Source of the DNA: Cellulosimicrobium cellulans
Lineage (GTDB): Bacteria; Actinomycetota; Actinomycetes; Actinomycetales; Cellulomonadaceae
Length of the DNA: 64,000 nt
NCBI RefSeq assembly: GCF_006539945.1
Contig: NZ_BJNZ01000014.1
Location: 1-64,000, forward strand
Direction: 5' to 3'
Shown piece after piece: positions 57,446 through 64,000 of the stretch. The translations under genes were made by a program, and so were the position numbers. Position 1 is the first letter of the stretch, and each line of letters starts with the position of its first letter. The notes beneath the pieces were generated by a model. That model did no database searches, had not been told where the DNA came from, and saw nothing but the letters and a program-made list of their open reading frames with translations.

Positions 57446-59067
57446 CGGGCGAGCCCACCCTCGCCGACGTCCGCGACACCGCCCGGGAGGTCTTCGGCTA
57501 CCGCGACCTGCGCCCCGGCCAGCGCGAGGCGATCACCGCGCTCCTCGACGGGCGCGACGTCCTGCTCGTCCTGCCCACCGGGGCGGGCAAGTCCGCGGTC
57601 TACCAGCTCCCCGGCATCGAGCTGCCCGGGCCGACGCTCGTCGTCTCGCCGCTCATCGCGCTCCAGCAGGACCAGGTGCGCTCCCTGCTCGAGCTCGGCG
57701 ACGACGACGCGCGGGCCGCCGCGGTGAGCTCGGCCGTCCCCGCCGCCGAGCGCCGCGCCGCGCTCGAGGCCGCGGCGGCGGGCGAGCTCGAGTTCCTCTT
57801 CCTGTCCCCCGAGCAGCTCGCCAACGACGAGGTCCTCGACGCCGTCCGTGCGGCCCGGCCCAGTCTCGTGGCGGTCGACGAGGCACACTGCGTCTCGACC
57901 TGGGGGCACGACTTCCGGCCCGAGTACCTCCGCGTGGGCGAACGCCTCGACACCCTGGACCCGCGACCCCCGGTCCTCGCGCTCACCGCGACGGCGTCGC
58001 CTCCCGTGCGCGAGGACGTCGCCGAGCGCCTGCACCTGCGCGACGCCGCGGTGATCGTCCGCGGGTTCGCGCGCCCCGGGATCGCGCTCGAGGTCGTGCG
58101 GGCCGTCGAGGCGGCGGACAAGGACCGCGCGGTCGTCGAGCGCGTGCGCACCGAGGCGGAGCACGGCGTCGGGATCGTCTACGTCGGCACGCGGCGCCGC
58201 ACCACCGAGGTCGCGGACGCGCTCGCGCAGGCGGGGCTGCGCACCGCGGCCTACCACGGAGGGCTGCGGCGGGCCGAGCGCGACGAGGCCCAGCGGCGGT
58301 TCACGGAGGACGAGGTGGACGTCGTGGTCGCGACGTCCGCGTTCGGCATGGGCATCGACAAGCCCGACGTGCGGTTCGTCGTGCACGCCGACGTCCCCGG
58401 TTCGCCAGACTCCTACTACCAGGAGGTCGGCCGCGCGGGCCGCGACGGCGAGCCCGCCGTCGCGGTGCTGTTCTACCGCCCGGAGGACCTGGGGCTCCAG
58501 CGCTACTTCGCCGTGAGCGTGCCCGACCGCGACGACCTGCGCGAGGTCGCGCGCGCCCTGGACCGGGGCGGTCCGGACGACCGGGCGTCCTCGGCGCCCG
58601 GCGGGCGGGCGCGGCTGCCCCGGCGCCTGGCGCGGCTGCGCGCGCTCGTGGAGGACGCGCAGGCGCTCGCCGGCGAGGACGCGCGCCCGGCCGCGGTGGC
58701 CGACGTCGCGCACGAGCTCGCCGAGGCCCGCCGCCGGGTCGACGACTCGCGCCTGCAGATGATGCGCGCGTACGCCGAGACGACGCAGTGCCGCCGCCAG
58801 TTCCTGCTCGCCTACCTCGGGGAGGACCTGCCCGAGCCGTGCGGCCGCTGCGACACGTGCTGGGCCGGGTCGGCCGCCGAGCGGTCGACCGACGACCGCG
58901 CCGCCCCCTGGTCGACCGGCACGACGGTGCAGCACCCGGAGTTCGGCGCGGGAACGGTCATGGGGTACGAGGGCGACGACCGGGTGACCGTCCTGTTCGA
59001 GACCCACGGGTACCGGACGCTGAGCCTCGACGCCGTGGCCGAGCAGGACCTCCTCACGCCGTCCTGA
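57442..59067 (+). CDS. RecQ-like ATP-dependent DNA helicase
   Basis: 541 aa from GTG overlapping the poxB stop. Motif 0/I REVFGYRDLRPGQREAI..LPTGAGKSAVYQLP, motif II DEAHC within VDEAHCVSTWGHDFRPEYLRVG, III LALTATASP, IV-VI GIVYVGTRRRTTEV, DVVVATSAFGMGIDKPDVRFVVH and YYQEVGRAGRDG. A RecQ zinc-binding part follows (CRRQFLLAYLGEDLPEPCGRCDTC, four Cys). No HRDC domain; the C-terminus has a short SH3-like HPEFGAGTVMGYEGDDRVTVLF instead. Functional link to poxB is obscure. Confidence 0.94.
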   Translation: MTGEPTLADVRDTAREVFGYRDLRPGQREAITALLDGRDVLLVLPTGAGKSAVYQLPGIELPGPTLVVSPLIALQQDQVRSLLELGDDDARAAAVSSAVPAAERRAALEAAAAGELEFLFLSPEQLANDEVLDAVRAARPSLVAVDEAHCVSTWGHDFRPEYLRVGERLDTLDPRPPVLALTATASPPVREDVAERLHLRDAAVIVRGFARPGIALEVVRAVEAADKDRAVVERVRTEAEHGVGIVYVGTRRRTTEVADALAQAGLRTAAYHGGLRRAERDEAQRRFTEDEVDVVVATSAFGMGIDKPDVRFVVHADVPGSPDSYYQEVGRAGRDGEPAVAVLFYRPEDLGLQRYFAVSVPDRDDLREVARALDRGGPDDRASSAPGGRARLPRRLARLRALVEDAQALAGEDARPAAVADVAHELAEARRRVDDSRLQMMRAYAETTQCRRQFLLAYLGEDLPEPCGRCDTCWAGSAAERSTDDRAAPWSTGTTVQHPEFGAGTVMGYEGDDRVTVLFETHGYRTLSLDAVAEQDLLTPS

Positions 59068-59097
59068 CCGGGCCCGGGAGGGGCGCGCGCGGACCGG

Positions 59098-59112
59098 TAG
59101 CATCGCCGCGTG
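59098..59112 (+). promoter_or_regulatory. Leaderless -10 for the kinase-like gene
   Basis: TAGCAT (59098-59103) ends 6 bases before the GTG at 59110, the spacing expected of a leaderless mRNA. No -35 match. Confidence 0.5.
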
Positions 59113-60165
59113 CTCACCAAGGCGTCGGTCACGCAGGACCAGGTCGCGGCCGTCGTGGCGCCGCTCGGCGAGGCCGTCCGCGTCGAGCCGCTGAGCGGCG
59201 GGACGTTCGCGAGCGTCTTCGCCGTGGACCTCGCCGCACGGCCCGCGCGCGTGCTGCCCGACGGCGTCCCCGCGCGCGTCGTCGTCAAGGTCACCGGCGC
59301 GGACACGTCGCGCCTGCTGCGCTACGAGCACGGCATCCTCACCACGGAGGACGCCGCCTACCGAGCGGCGCACGCGGCCGGGCTCCCCGTCCCGCGCGTG
59401 CTGCACGCCGACCTGACGCGCGCGCACGTGGACGGCGACGCGCTCGTCGTCACGTTCCTCGACGGCGCCTCGTGGAGCGGGCGCGAGCTCGACGCCGCGG
59501 CGACCGCGGTGGTGCGCCACGGGCTCGGGTCGTTCATGGCCCGGCTGCACCGGATCACGGGCGACCGGTTCGGGTACCCGGCCCCGGCGTCGGACCTGGC
59601 CGCCGCGACGTGGCCCGACGCGTTCGCGCGCATGGTCGAGGCCGTGCTCGACGACGCGCGCCGCTGGGGCGTCGAGCTCCCCGAGGCCCGGGTGCACGAC
59701 GCCGTCGCGCGCCACCGCGACCTGCTCGCCCGCGTGAGGGTCCCCCGGCTCGTGCACGCGGACCTGTGGCCGGGGAACGTCCTGCTCGGCCACCCGGCGG
59801 CCGTCCCGGGGCACCCGGGCGACGCGAGAGGTCTCACGATCGTCGGCGTGCTCGACGCGGAGCGGTCGCTGTGGGGAGACCCGCTGTTCGAGCTCGCCGG
59901 TGCCGACCAGCTCGGCGCCGGAGCGGTCGACCCCGACCTCCTCGCGGGGTACGCCGCCGAGGGCGGCGACCTCGGCCTGGGCGACGGCACGCCCGGGTCG
60001 GGCGACCCCGACGCGTGGACGCGGCTGAGCCTGTACCGGGCGTACCTCGCGTGCGTCCTCACCGTCGAGGTCGTGCCGCGCGCCTACGAGGGCGACTGGG
60101 TCGAGGGGTACGCCGGCACAGCGCGCGCGAACCTCCTGCGGATGCTGGACGAGCTCGGTTCCTGA
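59110..60165 (+). CDS. Aminoglycoside phosphotransferase-family kinase
   Basis: 351 aa, GTG start. APH/choline-kinase fold: nucleotide loop LSGGTFASVFAVDL, Lys in RVVVKVTG, VPRVLHADLTRAHVDGDALVVTFLDG hinge, catalytic loop LVHADLWPGNVLL (HxDxxxxN) near residue 215-227 and the metal motif VLDAERSLWGDPLFELA. Phosphorylates a small hydroxyl compound; antibiotic resistance is not implied, as many members are sugar or metabolite kinases. Confidence 0.9.
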   Translation: MLTKASVTQDQVAAVVAPLGEAVRVEPLSGGTFASVFAVDLAARPARVLPDGVPARVVVKVTGADTSRLLRYEHGILTTEDAAYRAAHAAGLPVPRVLHADLTRAHVDGDALVVTFLDGASWSGRELDAAATAVVRHGLGSFMARLHRITGDRFGYPAPASDLAAATWPDAFARMVEAVLDDARRWGVELPEARVHDAVARHRDLLARVRVPRLVHADLWPGNVLLGHPAAVPGHPGDARGLTIVGVLDAERSLWGDPLFELAGADQLGAGAVDPDLLAGYAAEGGDLGLGDGTPGSGDPDAWTRLSLYRAYLACVLTVEVVPRAYEGDWVEGYAGTARANLLRMLDELGS

Positions 60166-60354
60166 CCGCGCACGACCCTGGGGAGTCCTCCCCATGCCCG
60201 AACGCCCGGGGCGGGCTCTCGGCACGGTCGGGTCACGATAGGGTGTGGGTACGTTCACGACAACTCCACACGCCACGTCGACACGACGGTCGGCACGACC
60301 GTCCGCACGGCACCGACACACGCACGGCCGCCCGCCGCAGCAAGGGGACCTCGC

Positions 60355-60825
60355 ATGATCGCGTTCATCGTCATCGGCATCGCCGGACTCGCCCTCCTGC
60401 TCCTCTCGCTGCTCGTCGGCGAGATCGTCGACCTGGGTGACGGCGCGGTGTCCGGGACGTCGCTCGGCGTGGGTGGTGTGGTCTTCGGCGCCGTCGGCGT
60501 GATCGTGGTGTCCAACGACCTGCCGACGTGGCTCGCGTACGTGGGGTCGCTCGTCGTGGCACTGGTCGTGATGGTGCTCGTCCAGGCCCTGGTCAAGCAC
60601 CTGCGAGAGTCGGAGGACGGCGTCCCGACGTCGCTCGTCGGCGTGCAGGGCACCGCGACGACCGCGATCGGCCCCGCGCGCGGCGAGGTCTCGCTCGACG
60701 CCGCGCACGAGCTCGAGCGCCGTCTCGCGTGGGCGGACGAGCCGATCCCGGAGGGCGCGCGCGTCGTCGTCCTCGAGCAGTCCGGGAGCCGGGTACGCGT
60801 CCAGCGCCACTACCCCAACGACTGA
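60355..60825 (+). CDS. NfeD-like membrane protein
   Basis: 156 aa, ATG with AGGGGA upstream. N-terminal helices (FIVIGIAGLALLLLSLLVGEIVDLG; VGGVVFGAVGVIVVSNDLP; LAYVGSLVVALVVMVLVQALVK) and a C-terminal NfeD/OB-fold domain (TSLVGVQGTATTAIGPARGEVSLD, GARVVVLEQSGSRVRVQRH). NfeD proteins pair with flotillins to organise membrane domains, and the flotillin gene follows. Confidence 0.88.
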   Translation: MIAFIVIGIAGLALLLLSLLVGEIVDLGDGAVSGTSLGVGGVVFGAVGVIVVSNDLPTWLAYVGSLVVALVVMVLVQALVKHLRESEDGVPTSLVGVQGTATTAIGPARGEVSLDAAHELERRLAWADEPIPEGARVVVLEQSGSRVRVQRHYPND

Positions 60826-60967
60826 GGTCCTGACGGACCGACCGCGACGCCCCGCGCGTCGACCCGTGGGTGCCGCGCACCCGCACGCACCACCGGCCGG
60901 GCGGCCGGGCACCACCCGGCCCGTCCACCGAGCACGGCCGCACGCCCTGACCTGCACGCACCCACGG

Positions 60968-60992
60968 AAGGAGACGCGCCCCGGCGCGGACC
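60968..60992 (+). promoter_or_regulatory. Shine-Dalgarno and hairpin with unusually distant start
   Basis: AAGGAG (60968-60973) is 19 bases from the flotillin ATG at 60993, too far for normal use. The intervening CGCGCCCCGGCGCG (60975-60988) can fold into a short GC hairpin (5-bp arms, CCCG loop) that would bring the two to about 5 bases. No other in-frame start codon lies closer. Confidence 0.55.
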
Positions 60993-62462
60993 ATGTTCGA
61001 CGACACGAACCTCATCACGACCCTGGCGATCGTCGCCCTGGTCATCGCGTTCTTCGCGGTGGTCATCTTCATCAGCAAGCGCATCCGCCGCGTCCCGCCG
61101 AACGAGGCCCTGGTCATCGTCGGCCGCGGCGCCGGGCGCAAGGAGGCCGCGGGCAGCGGGCAGAAGGTCGTCGTCGGCGGCCGCACGTTCGTCTGGCCGA
61201 TCCTCCAGCAGGGCTTCTCCATCTCGCTCGAGCAGCGCCAGATCGGCATCACGGTCGAGGGCGTGGACAAGAACCGCATCAAGATCGCCATCAAGGCGTC
61301 CATCAACTTCAAGGTCCGGGGTGACGAGGAGGGCGTGCGCCGCGCGGCCCAGCGCTTCCTGTCCCAGCAGGGCACGCTCACGGAGATCATCAAGGAGTCC
61401 CTCGAGGGCTCGCTGCGCTCCATCGTCGGCGACATGACGATCGAGCAGATCATCTCCGACCGCAAGGGCCTGTCCGACCGCGTCGTCGAGTCCACCAAGG
61501 CCGACCTCTCGGAGCAGGGCCTCCAGGTGGACCTGCTCAACATCTCCGACATCTCGACGCCGGGCTCGGACTACCTCGCGAACCTCGGTCGCGCCGAGTC
61601 GGCTCGTGCCCGCCAGGTCGCCGAGGTCTCCGAGGCCGAGGCGCAGCGCGCCTCGGAGTTCGCCGTCATCGACGCGGCCGAGCAGATCGCCGAGCGCCAG
61701 AAGGCGCTCGACCTCAAGCGCGCCGTGATCAAGGCCGACACCGACCGTGCGAACGCCGAGGCCGAGGCCGCGGGCCAGCTCGCCCGCGCCGAGCAGGACC
61801 GCCTCGTCGCGCAGCAGGAGCGCGAGGCGCTCGCCGAGCAGGCCCGGGTGACGCAGGAGCGCCTCGACATCGAGATCCGCAAGCCCGCCGAGGCCAAGGC
61901 GTACGCCGAGGTCCAGGAGGCGAACGCGCGCCGTGACGCCGCGAACGCCGCGACCGAGGCCGACGCGTACAAGCGCACCGTCATCGCCGAGGCGAACAAG
62001 ACGGCCGCGATCCAGGACGCCGAGGCGTCCGCGCAGGCCGTGCGCCGCGCCGGTGAGGCCGAGCGTGACCGCCAGGTCGCCCTCGCCGCCGGTATCAAGG
62101 CCGAGGGTGAGGCCCGCGCGGCGGCGATCGAGGCTGAGGGCCGCGCCGAGGCCGTGGCGACCGACGCCAAGGCTGACGCGCTCCAGAAGTACGGAGAGGC
62201 GGCCCTGGTGCAGGAGCTCATCGAGCGTCTGCCGGAGATCGTGCGCGCCGCGGCCGAGCCGATCGGCAACATCCAGGGCATGACCGTCGTCTCGACCGAC
62301 GGCGCGTCCGCGGTCACGAAGAACGTCGCGTCGGTCCTCGGCGAGGGCCAGGGCGTCATCAAGCAGCTCACCGGAGTCGACATCAACCAGCTCATCGCCA
62401 ACCTCGCGGGCACGCAGCTCGCGGGCTCGAGCGAGAAGTCGTCGAACGGCACCTCGCACTGA
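60993..62462 (+). CDS. Flotillin-family (SPFH/band 7) membrane scaffold protein
   Basis: 489 aa. N-terminal membrane helix TLAIVALVIAFFAVVIFISKRI, SPFH domain (about 38-200; GRTFVWPILQQGFSISLEQRQIGI, DKNRIKIAIKASINFKVRG, GSLRSIVGDMTIEQIISDRKGLSDRV), then about 200 residues of Ala/Glu-rich coiled coil (AEAEAQRASEFAVIDAAEQIAERQKALDLKRAV..) typical of flotillin oligomers, and a flexible tail. Organises functional membrane microdomains with its NfeD partner 167 bp upstream. Confidence 0.95.
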   Translation: MFDDTNLITTLAIVALVIAFFAVVIFISKRIRRVPPNEALVIVGRGAGRKEAAGSGQKVVVGGRTFVWPILQQGFSISLEQRQIGITVEGVDKNRIKIAIKASINFKVRGDEEGVRRAAQRFLSQQGTLTEIIKESLEGSLRSIVGDMTIEQIISDRKGLSDRVVESTKADLSEQGLQVDLLNISDISTPGSDYLANLGRAESARARQVAEVSEAEAQRASEFAVIDAAEQIAERQKALDLKRAVIKADTDRANAEAEAAGQLARAEQDRLVAQQEREALAEQARVTQERLDIEIRKPAEAKAYAEVQEANARRDAANAATEADAYKRTVIAEANKTAAIQDAEASAQAVRRAGEAERDRQVALAAGIKAEGEARAAAIEAEGRAEAVATDAKADALQKYGEAALVQELIERLPEIVRAAAEPIGNIQGMTVVSTDGASAVTKNVASVLGEGQGVIKQLTGVDINQLIANLAGTQLAGSSEKSSNGTSH

Positions 62463-62488
62463 CCCCCTGACCGGCGCACGCCGGTGGC

Positions 62489-62533
62489 ACGACGACGGCC
62501 CGCCCGGGACCTCCGGGCGGGCCGTCGTCGTGC
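62489..62533. terminator. 20-bp-arm bidirectional terminator
   Basis: CACGACGACGGCCCGCCCGG (62489-62508) and its perfect complement (62514-62533), loop GACCT, between the convergent flotillin and GAP-family genes. Confidence 0.9.
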
Positions 62534-62549
62534 GGGGCGTGCGGCCTGC

Positions 62550-63440
62550 TCAGGCCCAGCCGAGGCGGCCGAACGCGTTGAGCGCGAGCAGGACGCCGAG
62601 GATCCCCAGCACCCAGCCGGTCATGTCGGTCGCGTTCCTCGTCAGCCACGCGTCGAGCCGGCGCAGCAGCGGGTCGATCGCGCGCGCCGCGACGAGGCGC
62701 CCGAGCAGCAGGAGGAGCGCGGGCGCGATCATCACGACGCAGTAGCCCGCGAGGATGCCACCGGTCGCGGGCCAACCGACGTCCGACGTCGTGAGCAGCC
62801 CGATCGCGGCGAGGTACGGCAGCATCGTCCCGACCTCGATCGCGACGGCTCCGAGCGCGAGCCCCATGAGCGGCAGCACCGAGGGCCGCGTGCGGGCGGC
62901 GCCGGCACCGGCGGCGTCCGCCTCGATCCCCAGCGCGCGCTCGCGCCAGCGGGACAGCCGTCCCGGGCGCGGGGCCGACGCCGTCCCCGTCGTCATGCCG
63001 GGAGCGTCGCCCGTGGCCTCTCCCGGGACGGACGGCCGTGCGCCGACCGTCGCCGGCGCTGCGGCGGCCGCGCGCGCGTCCCGTCGGGCCGCGCGCTTGC
63101 TGTCGAACCGGAAGCTCAGCGCGAACAGACCGATCCCGAGGAGCAGCTGCACGATCGCGGCGGCACGGGTGTCCAGGGCGTCGCCGAACCGGTCGAGGAA
63201 GGCCCCCGCACCCAGCAGGACGACGATCCCGACGGCCAGGTAGAACACGGCGACGGTGCCGAGGTAGACGAGCACCCGCCCGGCACGCAGGCGGCCCGGG
63301 GCGAGGAGCAGCCAGACGGGGATCAGCAGCGTGCCGAAGCTCGTGGAGTCGACGAGGGCCAGCACGACGAGCACGCCTGCCATCGCGGCGAGCCCGAGGC
63401 CCGGTCCGCCGACGGCGTCGAGGTCGAGAGGGATGTCCAT
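62550..63440 (-). CDS. GAP-family membrane protein
   Basis: 296 aa, ATG giving MDIPLDLDAVGG; longer frame upstream rejected. Six-helix protein of the actinobacterial GAP (Sap) group: VVLALVDSTSFGTLLIPVWLLLAPG at the start, VLVYLGTVAVFYLAVGIVVLLGAG, a 70-residue cytoplasmic Ala/Arg/Pro-rich loop, then LMGLALGAVAIEVGTMLPYLAAIGLL and a terminal helix GWVLGILGVLLALNAFG. Mycobacterial relatives help export glycopeptidolipid or sulfolipid; the role here is unknown. Confidence 0.85.
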   Translation of the reverse strand: MDIPLDLDAVGGPGLGLAAMAGVLVVLALVDSTSFGTLLIPVWLLLAPGRLRAGRVLVYLGTVAVFYLAVGIVVLLGAGAFLDRFGDALDTRAAAIVQLLLGIGLFALSFRFDSKRAARRDARAAAAAPATVGARPSVPGEATGDAPGMTTGTASAPRPGRLSRWRERALGIEADAAGAGAARTRPSVLPLMGLALGAVAIEVGTMLPYLAAIGLLTTSDVGWPATGGILAGYCVVMIAPALLLLLGRLVAARAIDPLLRRLDAWLTRNATDMTGWVLGILGVLLALNAFGRLGWA

Positions 63441-63590
63441 GCCGACGAGCCTCGCCTCCGGGGCGCCGTCCCGTCGTCGGGCGAACGACCGACCCCGGGC
63501 CCTCGGCGGGCCACCCGCGTGGACGGTGACGCCGCCGTCATACACCGTTCGACCGATCCGGGGAACGGCTCGCTGTGCTGGGATGGGTCC

Positions 63591-64000
63591 GTGAGCACGG
63601 AGGACGGCGGCACGGACGAGGTGCGCCCCGTCGCGCCCGGACGCTCCGGCACCTGGCGGTCGGCTGTCGGGTCGCTCCCCGAGGTCTGGCGCATCGAGGA
63701 CCGCCGGAACGACGGCTTCTCCGCCGTCACCACGTTCGTCCTCGGGTGGGTCCTCCTCGAGGTGGGCCTCGTGGGGATCGTTCGCGCACCGTTCGTGGTC
63801 GAGCCGGCGGAGCCGTGGTGGCGCGTCGTCCTGCTCGGGGTCGGCTGCCTCCTCATCCTCGTCAAGCGCGCCCACCCGATCCTGGCGCTCCTCGGGGGTG
63901 TGGCCGTCACCGCCGTCGACATCCGGTGGGGCGGGAGCCTCGCGATCACGCTCGTCCTGTGGGACCTGCTCTACGCCGCCGCGCTGTGGTCGGGGCCACG
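63591..64000 (+). CDS. Membrane protein start, possibly a sensor histidine kinase (3' end cut off)
   Basis: Open from GTG at 63591 to the window end (136 codons). A nearby ATG is followed by a stop, so GTG is the start. Hydrophilic leader with SLPEVWRIEDRRNDGF, then four hydrophobic segments (TTFVLGWVLLEVGLVGIV, WWRVVLLGVGCLLILV, LALLGGVAVTAVDI, AITLVLWDLLYAAALWSG). This arrangement resembles the membrane domain of actinobacterial two-component sensor kinases, but no kinase motif is inside the window. Confidence 0.6.
   Translation, partial: MSTEDGGTDEVRPVAPGRSGTWRSAVGSLPEVWRIEDRRNDGFSAVTTFVLGWVLLEVGLVGIVRAPFVVEPAEPWWRVVLLGVGCLLILVKRAHPILALLGGVAVTAVDIRWGGSLAITLVLWDLLYAAALWSGP

Overview
The window is very GC-rich and densely packed. 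It has many GTG starts, many 4-base ATGA/GTGA gene overlaps, several likely leaderless starts, and actinobacterial families (DUF5926, DUF6221, TipA-type MerR, DtxR/IdeR-type iron boxes, ASRT-family protein). This points to the chromosome of an actinomycete, probably a Micrococcales member related to Cellulosimicrobium, Isoptericola or Cellulomonas. The genus is my inference. There are no rRNA or tRNA genes, no CRISPR array and no intact mobile element.

Layout. 1-4.5 kb: the end of a large membrane protein, a methyltransferase, a choloylglycine-hydrolase-family enzyme and a GntR/FCD repressor. 4.5-8.4 kb: a tightly overlapped operon under a GntR-type operator (enolase-superfamily enzyme, SDR dehydrogenase, ASRT-family protein, a 15-codon micro-ORF, MFS sugar porter) that looks like a sugar or sugar-acid catabolic unit. 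8.4-9.7 kb: a small membrane protein, winged-helix regulator and acetyltransferase operon with a 9-bp-arm operator. 9.8-15.1 kb: glycosyltransferase, DUF5926, pirin, an unknown protein and DinB on the minus strand, with a 650-bp gap holding a hairpin and a cluster of DnaA-box-like sites. 15.2-21.7 kb: TetR and MFS, then iron-boxed heme utilisation (heme oxygenase; hmuTUV-like ABC importer), with a 21-bp tandem repeat between them. 21.7-25.4 kb: a small island with a truncated serine recombinase, two DUF1254/DUF1214 proteins and DUF6221.

25.5-35.1 kb: a desaturase operon with two unknown genes, LapA-like protein, EF-G-like GTPase, a TipA-like MerR regulator with its own 19-bp-spacer promoter and an internal start, methyltransferase, HAD phosphatase, DinB, MazG-like and YwiC-like proteins. 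35.4-46.3 kb: anaerobic ribonucleotide reductase (nrdD-nrdG), a P450, a DrrAB-like ABC exporter with divergent TetR, phosphoglucomutase, and a SoxR-controlled MFS pump. 46.3-53.4 kb: a fumarate reductase/succinate dehydrogenase A-B pair without a membrane anchor, a lipoprotein, an acetyltransferase, an MFS protein and a MazF/PemK toxin-antitoxin pair. 52.8-55.4 kb: an XRE-cupin regulator divergent from a His-rich methyltransferase and a CxxC flavoprotein. 55.6-64 kb: pyruvate:quinone oxidoreductase overlapping a RecQ-like helicase, a kinase-fold protein, NfeD-like and flotillin genes, a GAP-family protein, and the start of a membrane protein that may be a sensor kinase.

Two themes run through the window. 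First, redox and iron/heme physiology: SoxR, IdeR boxes, heme oxygenase, oxygen-sensitive NrdD, FrdAB, quinone-linked PoxB. Second, long nearly perfect inverted repeats lie at gene ends, some as related families. One supplies the final codons of frdA and one contains the nrdG stop codon. The most interesting candidates are the ASRT operon, the XRE/His-rich methyltransferase/flavoprotein trio, the stop-codon hairpin family and the TipA-like internal start.
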